Source of the DNA: Kangiellaceae bacterium | Lineage (GTDB): Bacteria; Pseudomonadota; Gammaproteobacteria; Enterobacterales; Kangiellaceae | Direction: 5' to 3' | Assembly (NCBI GenBank): GCA_026196875.1 | Contig: JAPHTP010000105.1 | Location: forward strand, 1 to 64,000 | Length of the DNA stretch: 64,000 nucleotides | In this document: positions 20,601-28,155 of the stretch, piece by piece | Position numbering within the stretch: the stretch's first letter is position 1 | Layout: every line of letters begins with the position of its first letter | Translations under genes and position numbers: made by a program | The notes under the pieces: model-generated | Seen by the model: only the letters and a program-made list of their open reading frames with translations | The model's database searches: none | What the model was told of the DNA's origin: nothing

Positions 20601-21300
20601 TCGCCCAGTGTGAACTAATTACACCGTCCAGATCTTGAGTCGAAGGGTCATCCACTTGACTCGGGTAGAAAGCCCAGGCCGATCCCGACTGACCACCGGC
20701 GCTTCGAATAACATAGATATTCAAATACTTTTCCTGAGGCCAGGCGTACTTAGCTTTCATGATTTGATCGGATGCATCATTGAACTGAGTGACTTCATTC
20801 GGCGCATAATGTCGCGTAATTCCATCGGTTGGATTACCATCAGGATCTTTGCGCGCTAATACAAAGCTCATACCGATATTTGCGTAAAGAGATTTAAACT
20901 CATCAAAGATCAAATCTTTACGTACATCATTACCGTTGTAGTCCTCATTTAGTTGGTTAATTGCTTCGTGAACCTGCGCGTCAGTAATATTCTCCGCACC
21001 GCCGGCATGAATAATGTGGAACACCGTAGGAATGGTATAGTTGGTGATTAGTTTTGTCTGACTCACATTGTCTAAAGCAGACTGAGCAAATTTAAGTGAA
21101 AGTTCTTCCTGAGCTCGATAACCAGCTTGTTTAGCTGCGATTTCGGGAAACTTCTTATACAGTGCAGAGTGGGCATGGTCCGCTCCACAATTGAGATGAT
21201 CGTCGTCGAGTGACGCGGCAATCGCCGCTCCCCCAAACAACGAAGACGCCGCGATTCCAAGCACCAGCTTGCGCAGCTTAACCTGTGTGAGATGTTGCAT
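14632..21300 (-). CDS. Secreted multidomain metalloprotease with two zinc-protease domains
   Basis: The product is 2,222 residues, with an Ala-rich signal peptide (about 1-29) and a strong GGTAGGAGG ribosome site. An N-terminal pappalysin/cytophagalysin-like (M43-type) domain carries HEIGHWANLAH at 250-260 and a Met-turn NYMDYG near 305. There follow a PKD domain, a CUB-like domain (about 440-560), several more PKD domains, a pre-peptidase-C-like segment, and two alternating PKD-GEVED units (GEVED near 1060-1185 and 1300-1425), then another PPC-like segment. A second metzincin-like domain follows, with HELGHIFGLSH at 1917-1927 and a Met-turn SAMNY near 1943. Calcium-loop-like sequences (DLNCDGNINN, DVNHDGQIDF) come next, and the tail is charged and probably helical. 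No sorting signal was recognised at the end. By family it should digest extracellular protein; its substrate is unknown. Each catalytic domain has the residues needed for zinc binding, so both may be active. Confidence 0.93.
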   Translation of the reverse strand: MQHLTQVKLRKLVLGIAASSLFGGAAIAASLDDDHLNCGADHAHSALYKKFPEIAAKQAGYRAQEELSLKFAQSALDNVSQTKLITNYTIPTVFHIIHAGGAENITDAQVHEAINQLNEDYNGNDVRKDLIFDEFKSLYANIGMSFVLARKDPDGNPTDGITRHYAPNEVTQFNDASDQIMKAKYAWPQEKYLNIYVIRSAGGQSGSAWAFYPSQVDDPSTQDLDGVISSHWAIGRTGTATPTHWKILTHEIGHWANLAHTFENYCSEPGDSVADTPPTLAGSGCDKVWSPCGNGIVNTQNYMDYGFCTSMFTNGQQQRMMNAMNSSVAGRNNIYTQQNLIDTGVVGMPVNAIFNIEQNVIVPGDKITFNDVSEAETGNITSWQWSFPGGTPSSFNGQNPPAIAYSTPGTFSATLTVSNGSDSNTITKNDYITVTSDLVMRNDVVRSCSAKFYDSGNNHAGLAGDYGNREDHTLVMLPNQSNSAVKVDFNDFILENNSNCDLDFLKVYDGLDENAPMIGQYCGKNSPGSVTATNGAGALTFVFHSNVKARTAGWDANVSCTAGQGGGNIAPIANANGDYNIKATIATEFSSAGSKDIDGDIVTYNWNFGDGNSSSAANPTHAYATVGTYNASLTITDNNGSSTTQQFVVNVRANQPDPLVVEANGPYQAKEEQGIDFSSAGTFDLDTEITGYAWDFGDGNTSDFHTPTHTYKVAGSYTVTLTVTNADGVTATDTAQVTVDIEPGDNPPPMIDACVGGVTPITQGTIEAGVPTCIGNDGDNWTSFSFSGADDFRSAAITLAHGDGDPSLYVRKNSWPTQTEFDASSTNPGSYECVYLRQLTDYWNYLAVKDASTNGMTITVDYNTSGCRAVGANVDPTASFTAPSSAEVGEAVSFDASSSNDTDGTIVAYAWDFGDGQTGTGSNPTHTFASAGNFAVTLTVTDNRDGTATTTQSINITAVINDPPTANANGPYTVNLGDTLIFDSTGSSDPEGNPLTYTWDFGDGSAGTGASPSHTYAAVGSYNVGLTVTDDGGLTASSSATVTVSEPPPPSYCSSQGGGTYEWISNVSVGNFSNSSGSSSGYTDFTAQTITLNEGDNSISLTAGGGYTEHWKVWFDFNRDGDFEDVGEVVLSGLSGKDTVTGNINISATANFVQTRMRIAMKYSSEASSPCGDFGDGETEDYTVNLVTNGGGTNQDPTANANGPYAALTGEAINFSSAGSSDTDGTIDSYSWDFGDGSTSASADPTHTYSTANNYTVTLTVTDNQGATATSSTTATITEDTGGNQPVYCDASGGGSYEWIANVATGSFSNPSGAAPYTDYTGQTIGLETGSNNIALTAGGGYTESWKIWIDYNVDGDFDDAGETVLSGLSGKDTVNGNINIPTSADGTTTRMRVAMKYNGEPSSSCGDFGDGEVEDYTVSITQNSSNPPGGGTCGATTNDGGALLFDQVECVNRSSAGKYSYYIYVENDATQMYITTSGGTGDVDIYYNADTWAGSDNYQYSSTLVGNEQTLAVTANKGYRYISLETDTEFADVNLVVSLTAPTGNTGEDNTDIGQGGSGTTDANDPDCQLADTPTNDPAINMYTFESSNNVTENYFEGWVRVRGTSVNSNYQLKFCPATYGSIRLGNRSETLDANHYGKEFEYNYKHWGTRATNVESIKTIATAEDGSKAVMTVQLQLQNPTVEHPVQPSCDDLTLDADFDGIPDCAEEPGKTFYTMPLYDWGARKNQLDIFIEVDWMDKHPLKDYDGNYVYDDNGNQIIDHGTEPKRKVLDIVKEVYAARGIYVHFDIGDKFDQAPGLDPADYDLGGGQAIPFMEYIHLARWTDNYNGRIIEVPGMDEDVMPQYFFNNPERDKIFYYVLFANSQGGANRGSSGQAPDLFDRFMYISMGGTGWGFTDDTPENENMMINGHASTVVHELGHIFGLSHDGFPDDTARNFKLNYPSAMNYLFQLQGGPTDKFADIDYSTMVRERYYLWQNPGLGYACNDRLNETNPGNTTWGNLVHGLRSDPADFHIGYSDGLQPKIDETQTAEGLLEGGLDLNCDGNINNYVGPTDVNHDGQIDFLWDYDDWGYLTFFYHYYNYDVKNEYDVHNEFLLEPNYHVKWAYSPTDVKYPNLKDTSAAQSSGSDAEDGSLNSAEQKDSTSVQPKTLSELRAARIQKLRQEREKMKGIPLSELQKQSKDLIGVKEIVLPPSAQEAIRKAQAESRRMQRAKKENTELQD

Positions 21301-21326
21301 TTTAGCCTCCTACCACTATCTCGTTA

Positions 21327-21345
21327 TTAGTTACGTAATAACTAA
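21327..21345 (-). promoter_or_regulatory. Dyad TTAGTTA-N5-TAACTAA in the leader of the metalloprotease gene
   Basis: Perfect 7-bp arms surround a 5-bp centre, 27-45 bp upstream of the ATG at 21300 and just outside its ribosome site. The position fits an operator or a short leader hairpin. No regulator is known from the sequence. Confidence 0.35.
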
Positions 21346-22061
21346 CCAATAAGCTTTTATTTTGTTTATAACCGCGATCGATAAATCAAAAGAAATCTAA
21401 CTTTTTGATTTAAAAGCAGTTTGAAAAATAGTGGACGCAGGGCGTAGCAATACGACGGATCTTGTATTTTTGATAGATCCGGGTCGAAGAATAGAATGTC
21501 ATGTTTGTCCCCGTGTGGGCCAAGTTGATGCAAAGCCTGAATTGCGGTCCTAAAAGCAACCAGACATACAACTTTGCCCCTATAGTTATTTTTCATTATT
21601 TACCTTTCGGTAATATTTTTAGCCCAATGGTTGTTGTTATTTTCCTGTACTTCTTAATCAGGCTATTTAGATGTAACACTTTAATCTTTTGTGTGCAATA
21701 TAATTTATTTGATGCGCATTGTAGTTTTTTGTTGCAGGTTCAAGGGACTCGATGATGTCAACAAGTAATTGGGCGTTCGATCTATAAGATTTTAAAATAA
21801 TTTTCTATTGCATATGGCGATATTACGAAATTAAAGTCTAATTTTTAATCAGTATGAAAAATATAATCTAATACAATACCAATCTAACCTAATCATTAAA
21901 TAGAGCAAAAAATAGACAATCAATGCTAAAAACAGCAAAAAATCTATCCGCTTGGTATTAAGTGTTTTTTGATAAATTTAACAAATTTTAATTATTTCGC
22001 AGTGCGAGATGTTTGACTTGGTGCAGCAGGTATAAACCTAGCTTGATTTTTAACGGGCACA
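21346..22061. other. Intergenic, AT-rich; no gene seen
   Basis: This stretch between the metalloprotease start and the YHYH-gene terminator becomes very AT-rich from about 21590 to 21990. Two short open frames (21366-21596 minus, 21501-21755 plus) overlap each other, have no ribosome site and give no protein-like sequence. It probably contains the metalloprotease promoter, but I could not place the hexamers confidently. Confidence 0.45.
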
Positions 22062-22098
22062 ATAAAAAGACGGGGCGACAATCCAAGTTGTGCCCCGC
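22062..22098 (-). terminator. Rho-independent terminator of the YHYH lipoprotein gene
   Basis: On the minus strand a GC-rich stem (CGGGGCACAA paired with TTGTCGCCCCG, one bulged base, 6-nt loop; 22071-22097) is followed by TCTTTTTATT. It lies 58 bp past the stop of the gene starting at 23835. Confidence 0.85.
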
Positions 22099-22155
22099 CA
22101 AGGGAAAAATGGTTGAAAAACTGACTTTACTGTAATTTGTTAGTTAATGACTAAA

Positions 22156-23835
22156 TTAGTGAGAGTGGCCTGTCACTCCATCATGGCTGTGCATTTTCAC
22201 GGCTAAAGCAGCGGGGCCTCCAGCACTAAACGAATCATCTGGTGTACCTTTAAAACAATTCATCACCCAGGGAAATCCATTGGTAACATAGTAGCCATAT
22301 TGTCCATCGACGCTCATACCATTGCATTCATCAAGGTCACCGGCACCATTTTGGTATTCATAATCGCCTCTAAATTGACCATCATAGTTAGCACTTGCTA
22401 TTAACCCAACTCCCGACTGTGGGGTATCGTAACCAGCTACATCTTGGCGTGGTCCGCCATTATCCTTTAATACATAACTAGAAGTAGCTTCTCGAATATC
22501 GCCCGTATCAGGGTCCTGGACGCAAGCTCCGTAAACAGGGAACCCATCAGGAGCAAAGCCAATTACTGGGGAAGCTTCGGTTTGGTTATTACAATCAAGA
22601 GCGAACATAGCCATCGGATTTCCATGATAGTGATATGAACCATCAGGCTGTACATGGGCATTATGAATATCAGTACCGAATCCATTTAAAGGAGACATGG
22701 GGTCATACCGCCAAGGGTTATCAATTTGATCGGGACCACACCCTATTCTCTCTTGCCCTAGTGGTTCGTTACCTACTCCGTAACAAGCGGCTGCCAGCAT
22801 ATCGAGCACCACTCCATTAAGCATGATTGCATTTGATTGACCCAAGGTAATGTAGCTGCTCTGGGAAGTAAAGGTGGGTGTTTTGGTGAAAGAGTAAAAC
22901 TTATCGATTTCACTTACATTAGTCGCAAATGCTGCAGATTGATCATTGAAATCATGGTTCGGGATACTGTTCGCGCTAATTGAACATTTAGTACCATCAT
23001 CGGTAATTGTGATGTCGCCCGAAAAAGCCATACTCCTTTGAATATCAGTCACATTCGAAAAATATGAACCAATGTAGGAAACGCAATCTCCGCTCCGGTT
23101 ACCAAATTCTGCGTCGGTAATATCAACATTGCTATTCGAAGCTGTGACGGTGACGGTGTCTGTTGCAGAATCTAGTGCGCCATCATTGACGACGAGTGAG
23201 ACAGAATAATCTCCCACCAAATCAACAGTAAACGAAGGTGTAACCGACGAACTATCACTTAGTGTTGCGGAGTTACCATCTGGAGAATCCGTAATCGTCC
23301 AAAAATAACTTAAAGCGTCTCCATTGGCATCGTTACTGCCGGAACCGTCAAGATTTACCACCACACCTAATGCAACGCTTTGATTATCACCGGCATCGGC
23401 AACCGGCGCTATATTTGTGTTCGGATCGACAGCTGAGATGGTAACTGAGTCAGCATCACTGGCAACACCATCGCTGACAGTTAATTCAACTGTATAATCT
23501 CCAACTACATCTAAGGTGACCTGCGGGTTCGCTTGATCAGAATTGGTTAATGTCGCAGTACTATCTTGAGGTTGACTGGTTAACTGCCAACTGTATGTCA
23601 GTGTATCCCCATCCGCGTCAGAACTGGCGGTACCGTCTAATGTAACAAGCGTTCCCGCATTAACCGATACATCGCTACCCGCAGAAGCTACTGGCGCATT
23701 ATTTGTGCTTCCACCTGAACTCGAATCATCAGTTTCGCCGAAATTACCACCACTACTGCCGCCACAGGCGGAAATGAGAAAAAGGCTAGATGCTATCAAC
23801 AATGATGGCCACCGTGGGGAGTATTTACCTAGCAT
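22156..23835 (-). CDS. PKD-repeat lipoprotein with a YHYH domain
   Basis: The 559-residue product begins with a lipoprotein signal (LFLISAC, lipidation at Cys24), then a Gly/Ser-rich linker. Two PKD-like domains follow (about 48-140 and 143-233), each opening with NxAPVAxAG and closing with a VTVSA/VTVTAS-type strand. The C-terminal half is a YHYH-type domain with the namesake motif in PDGSYHYHGNP (near 398) and several conserved Cys, ending in a His-rich SHDGVTGHSH. YHYH proteins are widespread in marine bacteria and have no settled function; the His clusters suggest metal binding, which is inference. The gene is monocistronic, with its own terminator, and shares the PKD theme of its two upstream neighbours. 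Confidence 0.88.
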   Translation of the reverse strand: MLGKYSPRWPSLLIASSLFLISACGGSSGGNFGETDDSSSGGSTNNAPVASAGSDVSVNAGTLVTLDGTASSDADGDTLTYSWQLTSQPQDSTATLTNSDQANPQVTLDVVGDYTVELTVSDGVASDADSVTISAVDPNTNIAPVADAGDNQSVALGVVVNLDGSGSNDANGDALSYFWTITDSPDGNSATLSDSSSVTPSFTVDLVGDYSVSLVVNDGALDSATDTVTVTASNSNVDITDAEFGNRSGDCVSYIGSYFSNVTDIQRSMAFSGDITITDDGTKCSISANSIPNHDFNDQSAAFATNVSEIDKFYSFTKTPTFTSQSSYITLGQSNAIMLNGVVLDMLAAACYGVGNEPLGQERIGCGPDQIDNPWRYDPMSPLNGFGTDIHNAHVQPDGSYHYHGNPMAMFALDCNNQTEASPVIGFAPDGFPVYGACVQDPDTGDIREATSSYVLKDNGGPRQDVAGYDTPQSGVGLIASANYDGQFRGDYEYQNGAGDLDECNGMSVDGQYGYYVTNGFPWVMNCFKGTPDDSFSAGGPAALAVKMHSHDGVTGHSH

Positions 23836-24469
23836 AACTTTTACCTCGACTTAATCTAAGAAATCATAAAGTTAAGCCGATTTTAGCGATACAATTTTGA
23901 GCAATTATGGAAAGAATAAGGAAATGGAGACCAAATAAGAAAATCCGCTCCCAGGCTTGCTTCCAGTTTTTTATCTGACCCGGAATCGTCGAATTAAGCT
24001 AATTTCTAGTTTTCTGTACAACTCAAATCTGAATTTTAAACCTGAATTTCATTGGCTCTTTTATCTTCTATTAGATAGGCTCATCAAGCAATCAATCCCT
24101 TTAAATTCAATATATTGCGTGCGATACAACTGCTACCAGTCTTATATTTCAATTAAGCTTGGTAGCTCAACTTGTTACTTTATGGCGCTCCCTGATGACA
24201 AGAGGTCTACTTTCTCAGCAAGCTTTTCGTCCTTTCATCACATTCCTAAGAGTTTGATTTTAAAGAAGTTAAATCACTCTGCATCAATCTACCGCAGATA
24301 ATCAACGATTTCATAAGTTATCAAAGTAGTTTCACAGTTTTAAATCAGCACACCTTAAGCGTTGCATCTGCTTACATTTGTGTGAATTTAACTGCATATG
24401 CAAGCAATAGTGCTTTTGTTACACTGCGGCTTCTTCCGGGAAAATATAACGACAAAGAGAGTCATACGA
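23836..24469. other. Divergent intergenic region; no gene seen
   Basis: This 634-bp region separates the divergent YHYH lipoprotein and prolyl oligopeptidase genes and should hold both promoters. A frame of 114 codons (23957-24301, plus) starts at a TTG without a ribosome site, and its composition looks like random AT-rich DNA, so I do not call it. A perfect 10-bp palindrome TGCATATGCA lies near 24390, about 75 bp before the peptidase start. No clear hexamer pair was found. Confidence 0.45.
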
Positions 24470-26656
24470 ATGAAGAAAATAACCTCTATAGCAATTGCCA
24501 CGCTATTGGCAGCTTGCTCCGGTGATTCCCCAGAGCAAACCAAGCCTGACCAAGCGAAACAAGATACAGCTCAGGTCAAACCAGCGCTAGATAATCAAGT
24601 ATCTAAAGTTAACTACCCAGTCACTAAAAAAGGTGAGGTGGTTGATACCTATTTCGAAACCCAAATTGCCGATCCTTACCGTTGGCTTGAAGATGATCGA
24701 AGCCTCGAAACCGGTGAATGGGTAAAAGCTCAAAACAAAGTAACTTTCGGGTATCTGGATAGAATTCCGTACCGAGAGCAAATCAAGAAGCGATTAGAAA
24801 CTCTTTGGAACTATGAAAAAGTCGGCTCTCCTTTCAAAGAAGGTGCGTACACTTACTTCTACAAAAACGATGGCTTGCAAAATCAATATGTTGTTTGGCG
24901 CCAAAAAGACGGCGGTGAACCTGAAGTATTTTTAGATCCGAATAAATTCAGCGAAGACGGTACAACCTCGTTAGCAAACTTGAGCTTCTCAAAAGATGGT
25001 TCGATTGCAGCTTACTCAATTTCAGAAGGTGGCAGCGATTGGCGTAAGATTATTATTATCAACGCCGAAACAAAAGAAGTAACGGAAGAACCTTTAGTAG
25101 ATGTCAAATTCTCCGGTATTTCCTGGAAAGGTAACGAAGGATTCTATTACTCTAGCTATGATAAACCTGAAGGTAGTGAACTGTCGGCTAAGACAGATCA
25201 GCATAAACTCTACTACCACAAGCTAGGTCAGCCACAATCTAAAGATGAAGTTATCTTTGGAGCAACCGCTGAGCAAAAACGCCGCTATGTATTTGGTGGA
25301 GTCACAGAAGATGATAAGTACCTATTAATCTCCGGTGCCGTTTCGACCTCAGGAAACGACTTATACATTAAAGATCTTACTAAACCAGACAGTCCTTTGG
25401 TTGCCATCTTAGACAACTTCGATTCAGATACGAGTGTATTAGAAAACGTAGGCAGCAAACTCTATCTGGTAACTAATCGAAATGCACCGAACAAGAAAAT
25501 CGTTACTGTTGATGCATCTAAACCTGCCCCTGAAAATTGGGTGGACTTTATCCCTGAAACGGAAAATGTACTTACCGCTTCTACCGGTGGTGGATATTTC
25601 TTTGCTGAATATATGGTTGATGCACTTTCAAAAGTATTGCAATACGACTATCAAGGTAAACAAGTAAGAGAAATCAAACTTCCTGGACCTGGCAGCTCAA
25701 GTTCCTTAAGTGGTAAAAAAGAAGATAAGACTCTTTATTACACTTTCACTAATTATAAAACTCCCTCTACCATTTTCGCGTATGAGGTTGATAAGGGTGA
25801 ATCCAGTGTTTATCGAAAATCAGGCGCTAAATTTGACAGCGATAAATATGAGTCTAGACAAGTTTTCTATACCTCAAAAGATGGCACCCGCGTGCCCATG
25901 ATGATCACCCACAAGAAGGGTCTGAAACTGAACGGTAAAAACCCAACAATCTTATATGGTTACGGTGGTTTTAACGTGAGTTTGACGCCTTACTTTAGCG
26001 TAGCTAATGCTGTTTGGTTAGAACAAGGCGGCGTGTATGCCGTTCCAAACCTACGCGGCGGCGGTGAGTATGGAAAAGAATGGCATAAGGCTGGCACTCA
26101 GTTGAAAAAACAAAATGTTTTTGATGACTTTATTGCAGCTGGAGAATATCTAATCAAAGAAAATTATACCTCAAGCAACTATTTAGCTATTCGTGGCGGT
26201 TCAAACGGCGGCTTGTTAGTTGGTGCAGTTATGACACAGCGCCCCGACTTAATAAAAGTTGCATTACCAGCGGTTGGAGTACTTGATATGCTTCGCTACC
26301 ATACTTTCACAGCTGGAGCTGGCTGGGCCTACGATTATGGTACTGCAGAACAAAGCAAAGAGATGTTTGAGTATTTAAAGGACTATTCGCCAGTTCATAA
26401 TGTAAAAAAAGGTGTTCAATACCCTGCAACGTTAGTTACTACAGGTGATCATGATGACCGTGTTGTACCGGCTCATTCCTTCAAGTTTGCAGCAGAGCTC
26501 CAATCCAAACAGACAGGTAACGCGCCAACATTGATCCGAATTGAAACCAATGCGGGTCATGGTGCAGGCACTCCTATCTCAAAGACCATTGAGCAGTATG
26601 CCGATATTTTCGGATTTACATTGTTTAATATGGGCATTGAGTCATTGCCTCAATAA
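24470..26656 (+). CDS. Prolyl oligopeptidase (S9A family), lipoprotein
   Basis: The protein has 728 residues from the ATG at 24470, chosen because it follows AAAGAGAG and begins a lipoprotein signal (TLLAAC, lipidation at Cys16). A longer frame from 24398 would place a non-signal segment in front. After a Gln/Lys-rich linker comes the S9A start [14 protein letters not shown] and DPYRWLED, then the seven-bladed propeller region and the alpha/beta-hydrolase domain. The nucleophile is Ser578 in GGSNGGLL, the Asp lies in GDHDDRVVP, and the His is His697 in NAGHGAG. The enzyme cleaves short proline-containing peptides after Pro. As a lipoprotein it would act in the periplasm or at the outer membrane, consistent with peptide feeding. 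A terminator follows. Confidence 0.95.
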   Translation: MKKITSIAIATLLAACSGDSPEQTKPDQAKQDTAQVKPALDNQVSKVNYPVTKKGEVVDTYFETQIADPYRWLEDDRSLETGEWVKAQNKVTFGYLDRIPYREQIKKRLETLWNYEKVGSPFKEGAYTYFYKNDGLQNQYVVWRQKDGGEPEVFLDPNKFSEDGTTSLANLSFSKDGSIAAYSISEGGSDWRKIIIINAETKEVTEEPLVDVKFSGISWKGNEGFYYSSYDKPEGSELSAKTDQHKLYYHKLGQPQSKDEVIFGATAEQKRRYVFGGVTEDDKYLLISGAVSTSGNDLYIKDLTKPDSPLVAILDNFDSDTSVLENVGSKLYLVTNRNAPNKKIVTVDASKPAPENWVDFIPETENVLTASTGGGYFFAEYMVDALSKVLQYDYQGKQVREIKLPGPGSSSSLSGKKEDKTLYYTFTNYKTPSTIFAYEVDKGESSVYRKSGAKFDSDKYESRQVFYTSKDGTRVPMMITHKKGLKLNGKNPTILYGYGGFNVSLTPYFSVANAVWLEQGGVYAVPNLRGGGEYGKEWHKAGTQLKKQNVFDDFIAAGEYLIKENYTSSNYLAIRGGSNGGLLVGAVMTQRPDLIKVALPAVGVLDMLRYHTFTAGAGWAYDYGTAEQSKEMFEYLKDYSPVHNVKKGVQYPATLVTTGDHDDRVVPAHSFKFAAELQSKQTGNAPTLIRIETNAGHGAGTPISKTIEQYADIFGFTLFNMGIESLPQ

Positions 26657-26691
26657 TAATACTCCAATATTGATATCCTGGTAGTTATATT

Positions 26692-26717
26692 AAAGCCCGG
26701 CTAGCTCCGGGCTTTTT
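26692..26717 (+). terminator. Rho-independent terminator after the prolyl oligopeptidase gene
   Basis: AAAGCCCGG and CCGGGCTTT form a 9-bp stem with a 6-nt loop, followed by further T residues; it starts 36 bp after the stop codon. Confidence 0.9.
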
Positions 26718-26812
26718 CGTTTCTTGGCACTAGGTTTTTAATGAGTCTGCGCGGCGATTGTTCTATACTTAAGGTCAAGTAGAGCTACATTTTGCGACTG
26801 ACTTACCCCTAT

Positions 26813-27742
26813 ATGGAAACCATTGACTCGACTCAACTCGCTCGCCAACTTTGGCAGTTTTGTCAGCAAAATGACATTGAGTTTGATCGCTTCAGTTATT
26901 CTCTTCAGCAAGCTTATCTTCCACTATTAACCCAGCTGTATCACAAATATCAATCGCGCCAGAAACAACCATTCATCTTGGGCATTAATGGGGCTCAAGG
27001 TTCCGGTAAAACAACCCTGGCAAATTTACTCAACTTATTGTTTCATCATTGTTTTAATCTTAAAGTTGTCAATTTCTCTATCGATGATCTTTATTTGTCA
27101 AAAAAACAACGTGAAGAACTCGCGCAAAATATCCACCCGCTATTTGCAACGCGAGGTGTTCCCGGTACACACAATATTCATCTTGGAATAGAACTATTTG
27201 AAAAGCTGGCAAGCGCGACGAATGAATCTCCCGTATTTATTCCGTCGTTCGATAAAGCTGTCGATGACCTTAAGCCCAGAGTTGAGTGGCCAATGGTGAA
27301 TAACATTCCCGACATTATTATTTTTGAAGGCTGGTGTGTAGGTAGCAAACCTCAGATGGAACAAGAGCTTTCGGAACCTGTTAATAGTCTCGAAGCCGAT
27401 GAAGATAATCAAATGATCTGGCGTCAAACTGTGAACGATAAACTAGCTGATGATTATCAAAAATTATTTTCAATGATCGATTGTTTGGTCTTTTTAAAAG
27501 CACCAAACTTTGACATCGTTTATCAATGGCGTTGTGAACAAGAAAAACAGCTCAGAAATAAAGTCAGCTCAAATAAAAATCTAGCACCGTCTCAGGCTAT
27601 GAATGACTCTCAAATAAGAAGCTTTATTTTGTTTTTTGAAAGGCTCACACAACATAATTTAAAAACACTCTCATCCAGTAGTGACATTGTATTAGAACTA
27701 AATAAGTACCGCTCCCCCAAATCTTTGAGAAAATCCGACTAG
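26813..27742 (+). CDS. D-glycerate 3-kinase-like P-loop kinase
   Basis: The product of 309 residues (316 if a TTG at 26792 is used instead) is a P-loop kinase. It has Walker A GAQGSGKTT, then SIDDLYLSKKQREELA and the diagnostic segment PLFATRGVPGTH, which match the plant-type glycerate kinase (GLYK) and yeast Tda10 family. FEGWCVG is the Walker-B-like motif. The expected reaction is ATP-dependent phosphorylation of D-glycerate to 3-phosphoglycerate, in the cytoplasm. Substrate is inferred from family membership, and bacterial members are often annotated only as kinase. Neither start has a strong ribosome site; the TTG has a weak TAGAG upstream, the ATG none. The gene is monocistronic between a terminator and the chitinase promoter region. 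Confidence 0.82.
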   Translation: METIDSTQLARQLWQFCQQNDIEFDRFSYSLQQAYLPLLTQLYHKYQSRQKQPFILGINGAQGSGKTTLANLLNLLFHHCFNLKVVNFSIDDLYLSKKQREELAQNIHPLFATRGVPGTHNIHLGIELFEKLASATNESPVFIPSFDKAVDDLKPRVEWPMVNNIPDIIIFEGWCVGSKPQMEQELSEPVNSLEADEDNQMIWRQTVNDKLADDYQKLFSMIDCLVFLKAPNFDIVYQWRCEQEKQLRNKVSSNKNLAPSQAMNDSQIRSFILFFERLTQHNLKTLSSSSDIVLELNKYRSPKSLRKSD

Positions 27743-28155
27743 TTTTAGGCCAATAAACTCAGTCTTAATCCTTAAATGACATGTTCAAGAATCAGAAGCA
27801 AAAATAAAACGCACTCAAAAAAACAAAACATCTCAAAATATATATATTTTTAAAAAAATAATTGTAAATGTATACGAATAACCAACGATCTAATTGACAG
27901 CGCTGTCAGTTTTATGTGATGTTCATTTGATAATCAGTCTATTTTAAGTTTATTTTTCGTGGGTATTTTCGCGACGGCTTTTTATTGCCTAAAACAAATT
28001 AACCGGAAATGTTGTTTTACTTATTAAGTAAAAAATACAAAAAAAGAACTAAAGAAAGCGCTCCAAAAATTTATGAAGTACTAATTCAAACAGAAGTATA
28101 ACTAATAAAAATTACAAATTGCTTTCAATAAAATTAATTTTCTTACGGAGAGACA
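27743..28155 (+). other. AT-rich leader region upstream of the chitinase pair
   Basis: This 413-bp gap has long A/T runs (27820-27870 and 28000-28140). It contains the palindrome and candidate promoter listed separately, then a leader of more than 200 bp ending in the GGAGAGA ribosome site. I looked for a GEMM-type (c-di-GMP) riboswitch, which sometimes controls chitinases, and saw none. Confidence 0.5.
27894..27923 (+). promoter_or_regulatory. Candidate promoter with overlapping palindromic operator TGACAGCGCTGTCA
   Basis: A consensus -35 TTGACA sits at 27894-27899. An 18-bp spacer leads to GATGTT at 27918-27923, a weak -10 preceded by TGT (extended -10 style). The perfect 14-bp palindrome at 27895-27908 covers most of the -35. 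A palindrome with a CG centre is typical of LacI-family operators, and LacI-type NagR regulators control chitin and N-acetylglucosamine genes in several gammaproteobacteria. The palindrome is seen directly; the regulator is inferred, and no regulator gene lies in the window. Confidence 0.5.

Noticed and set aside
21420-21490. Possible structured RNA near a GGACGCAGGGCG sequence
   Set aside because: Only a fragment resembles riboswitch cores, and only a 7-bp hairpin with a long loop could be drawn.
23957-24301. 114-codon plus-strand frame between divergent genes
   Set aside because: It starts at a TTG without a ribosome site and its translation looks like random AT-rich DNA.
24398-24469. Longer start for the prolyl oligopeptidase
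   Set aside because: It would put 24 residues in front of a perfect lipoprotein signal; the ATG at 24470 has a ribosome site.
27743-28155. GEMM (c-di-GMP) riboswitch before the chitinases
   Set aside because: The conserved core segments are not present.
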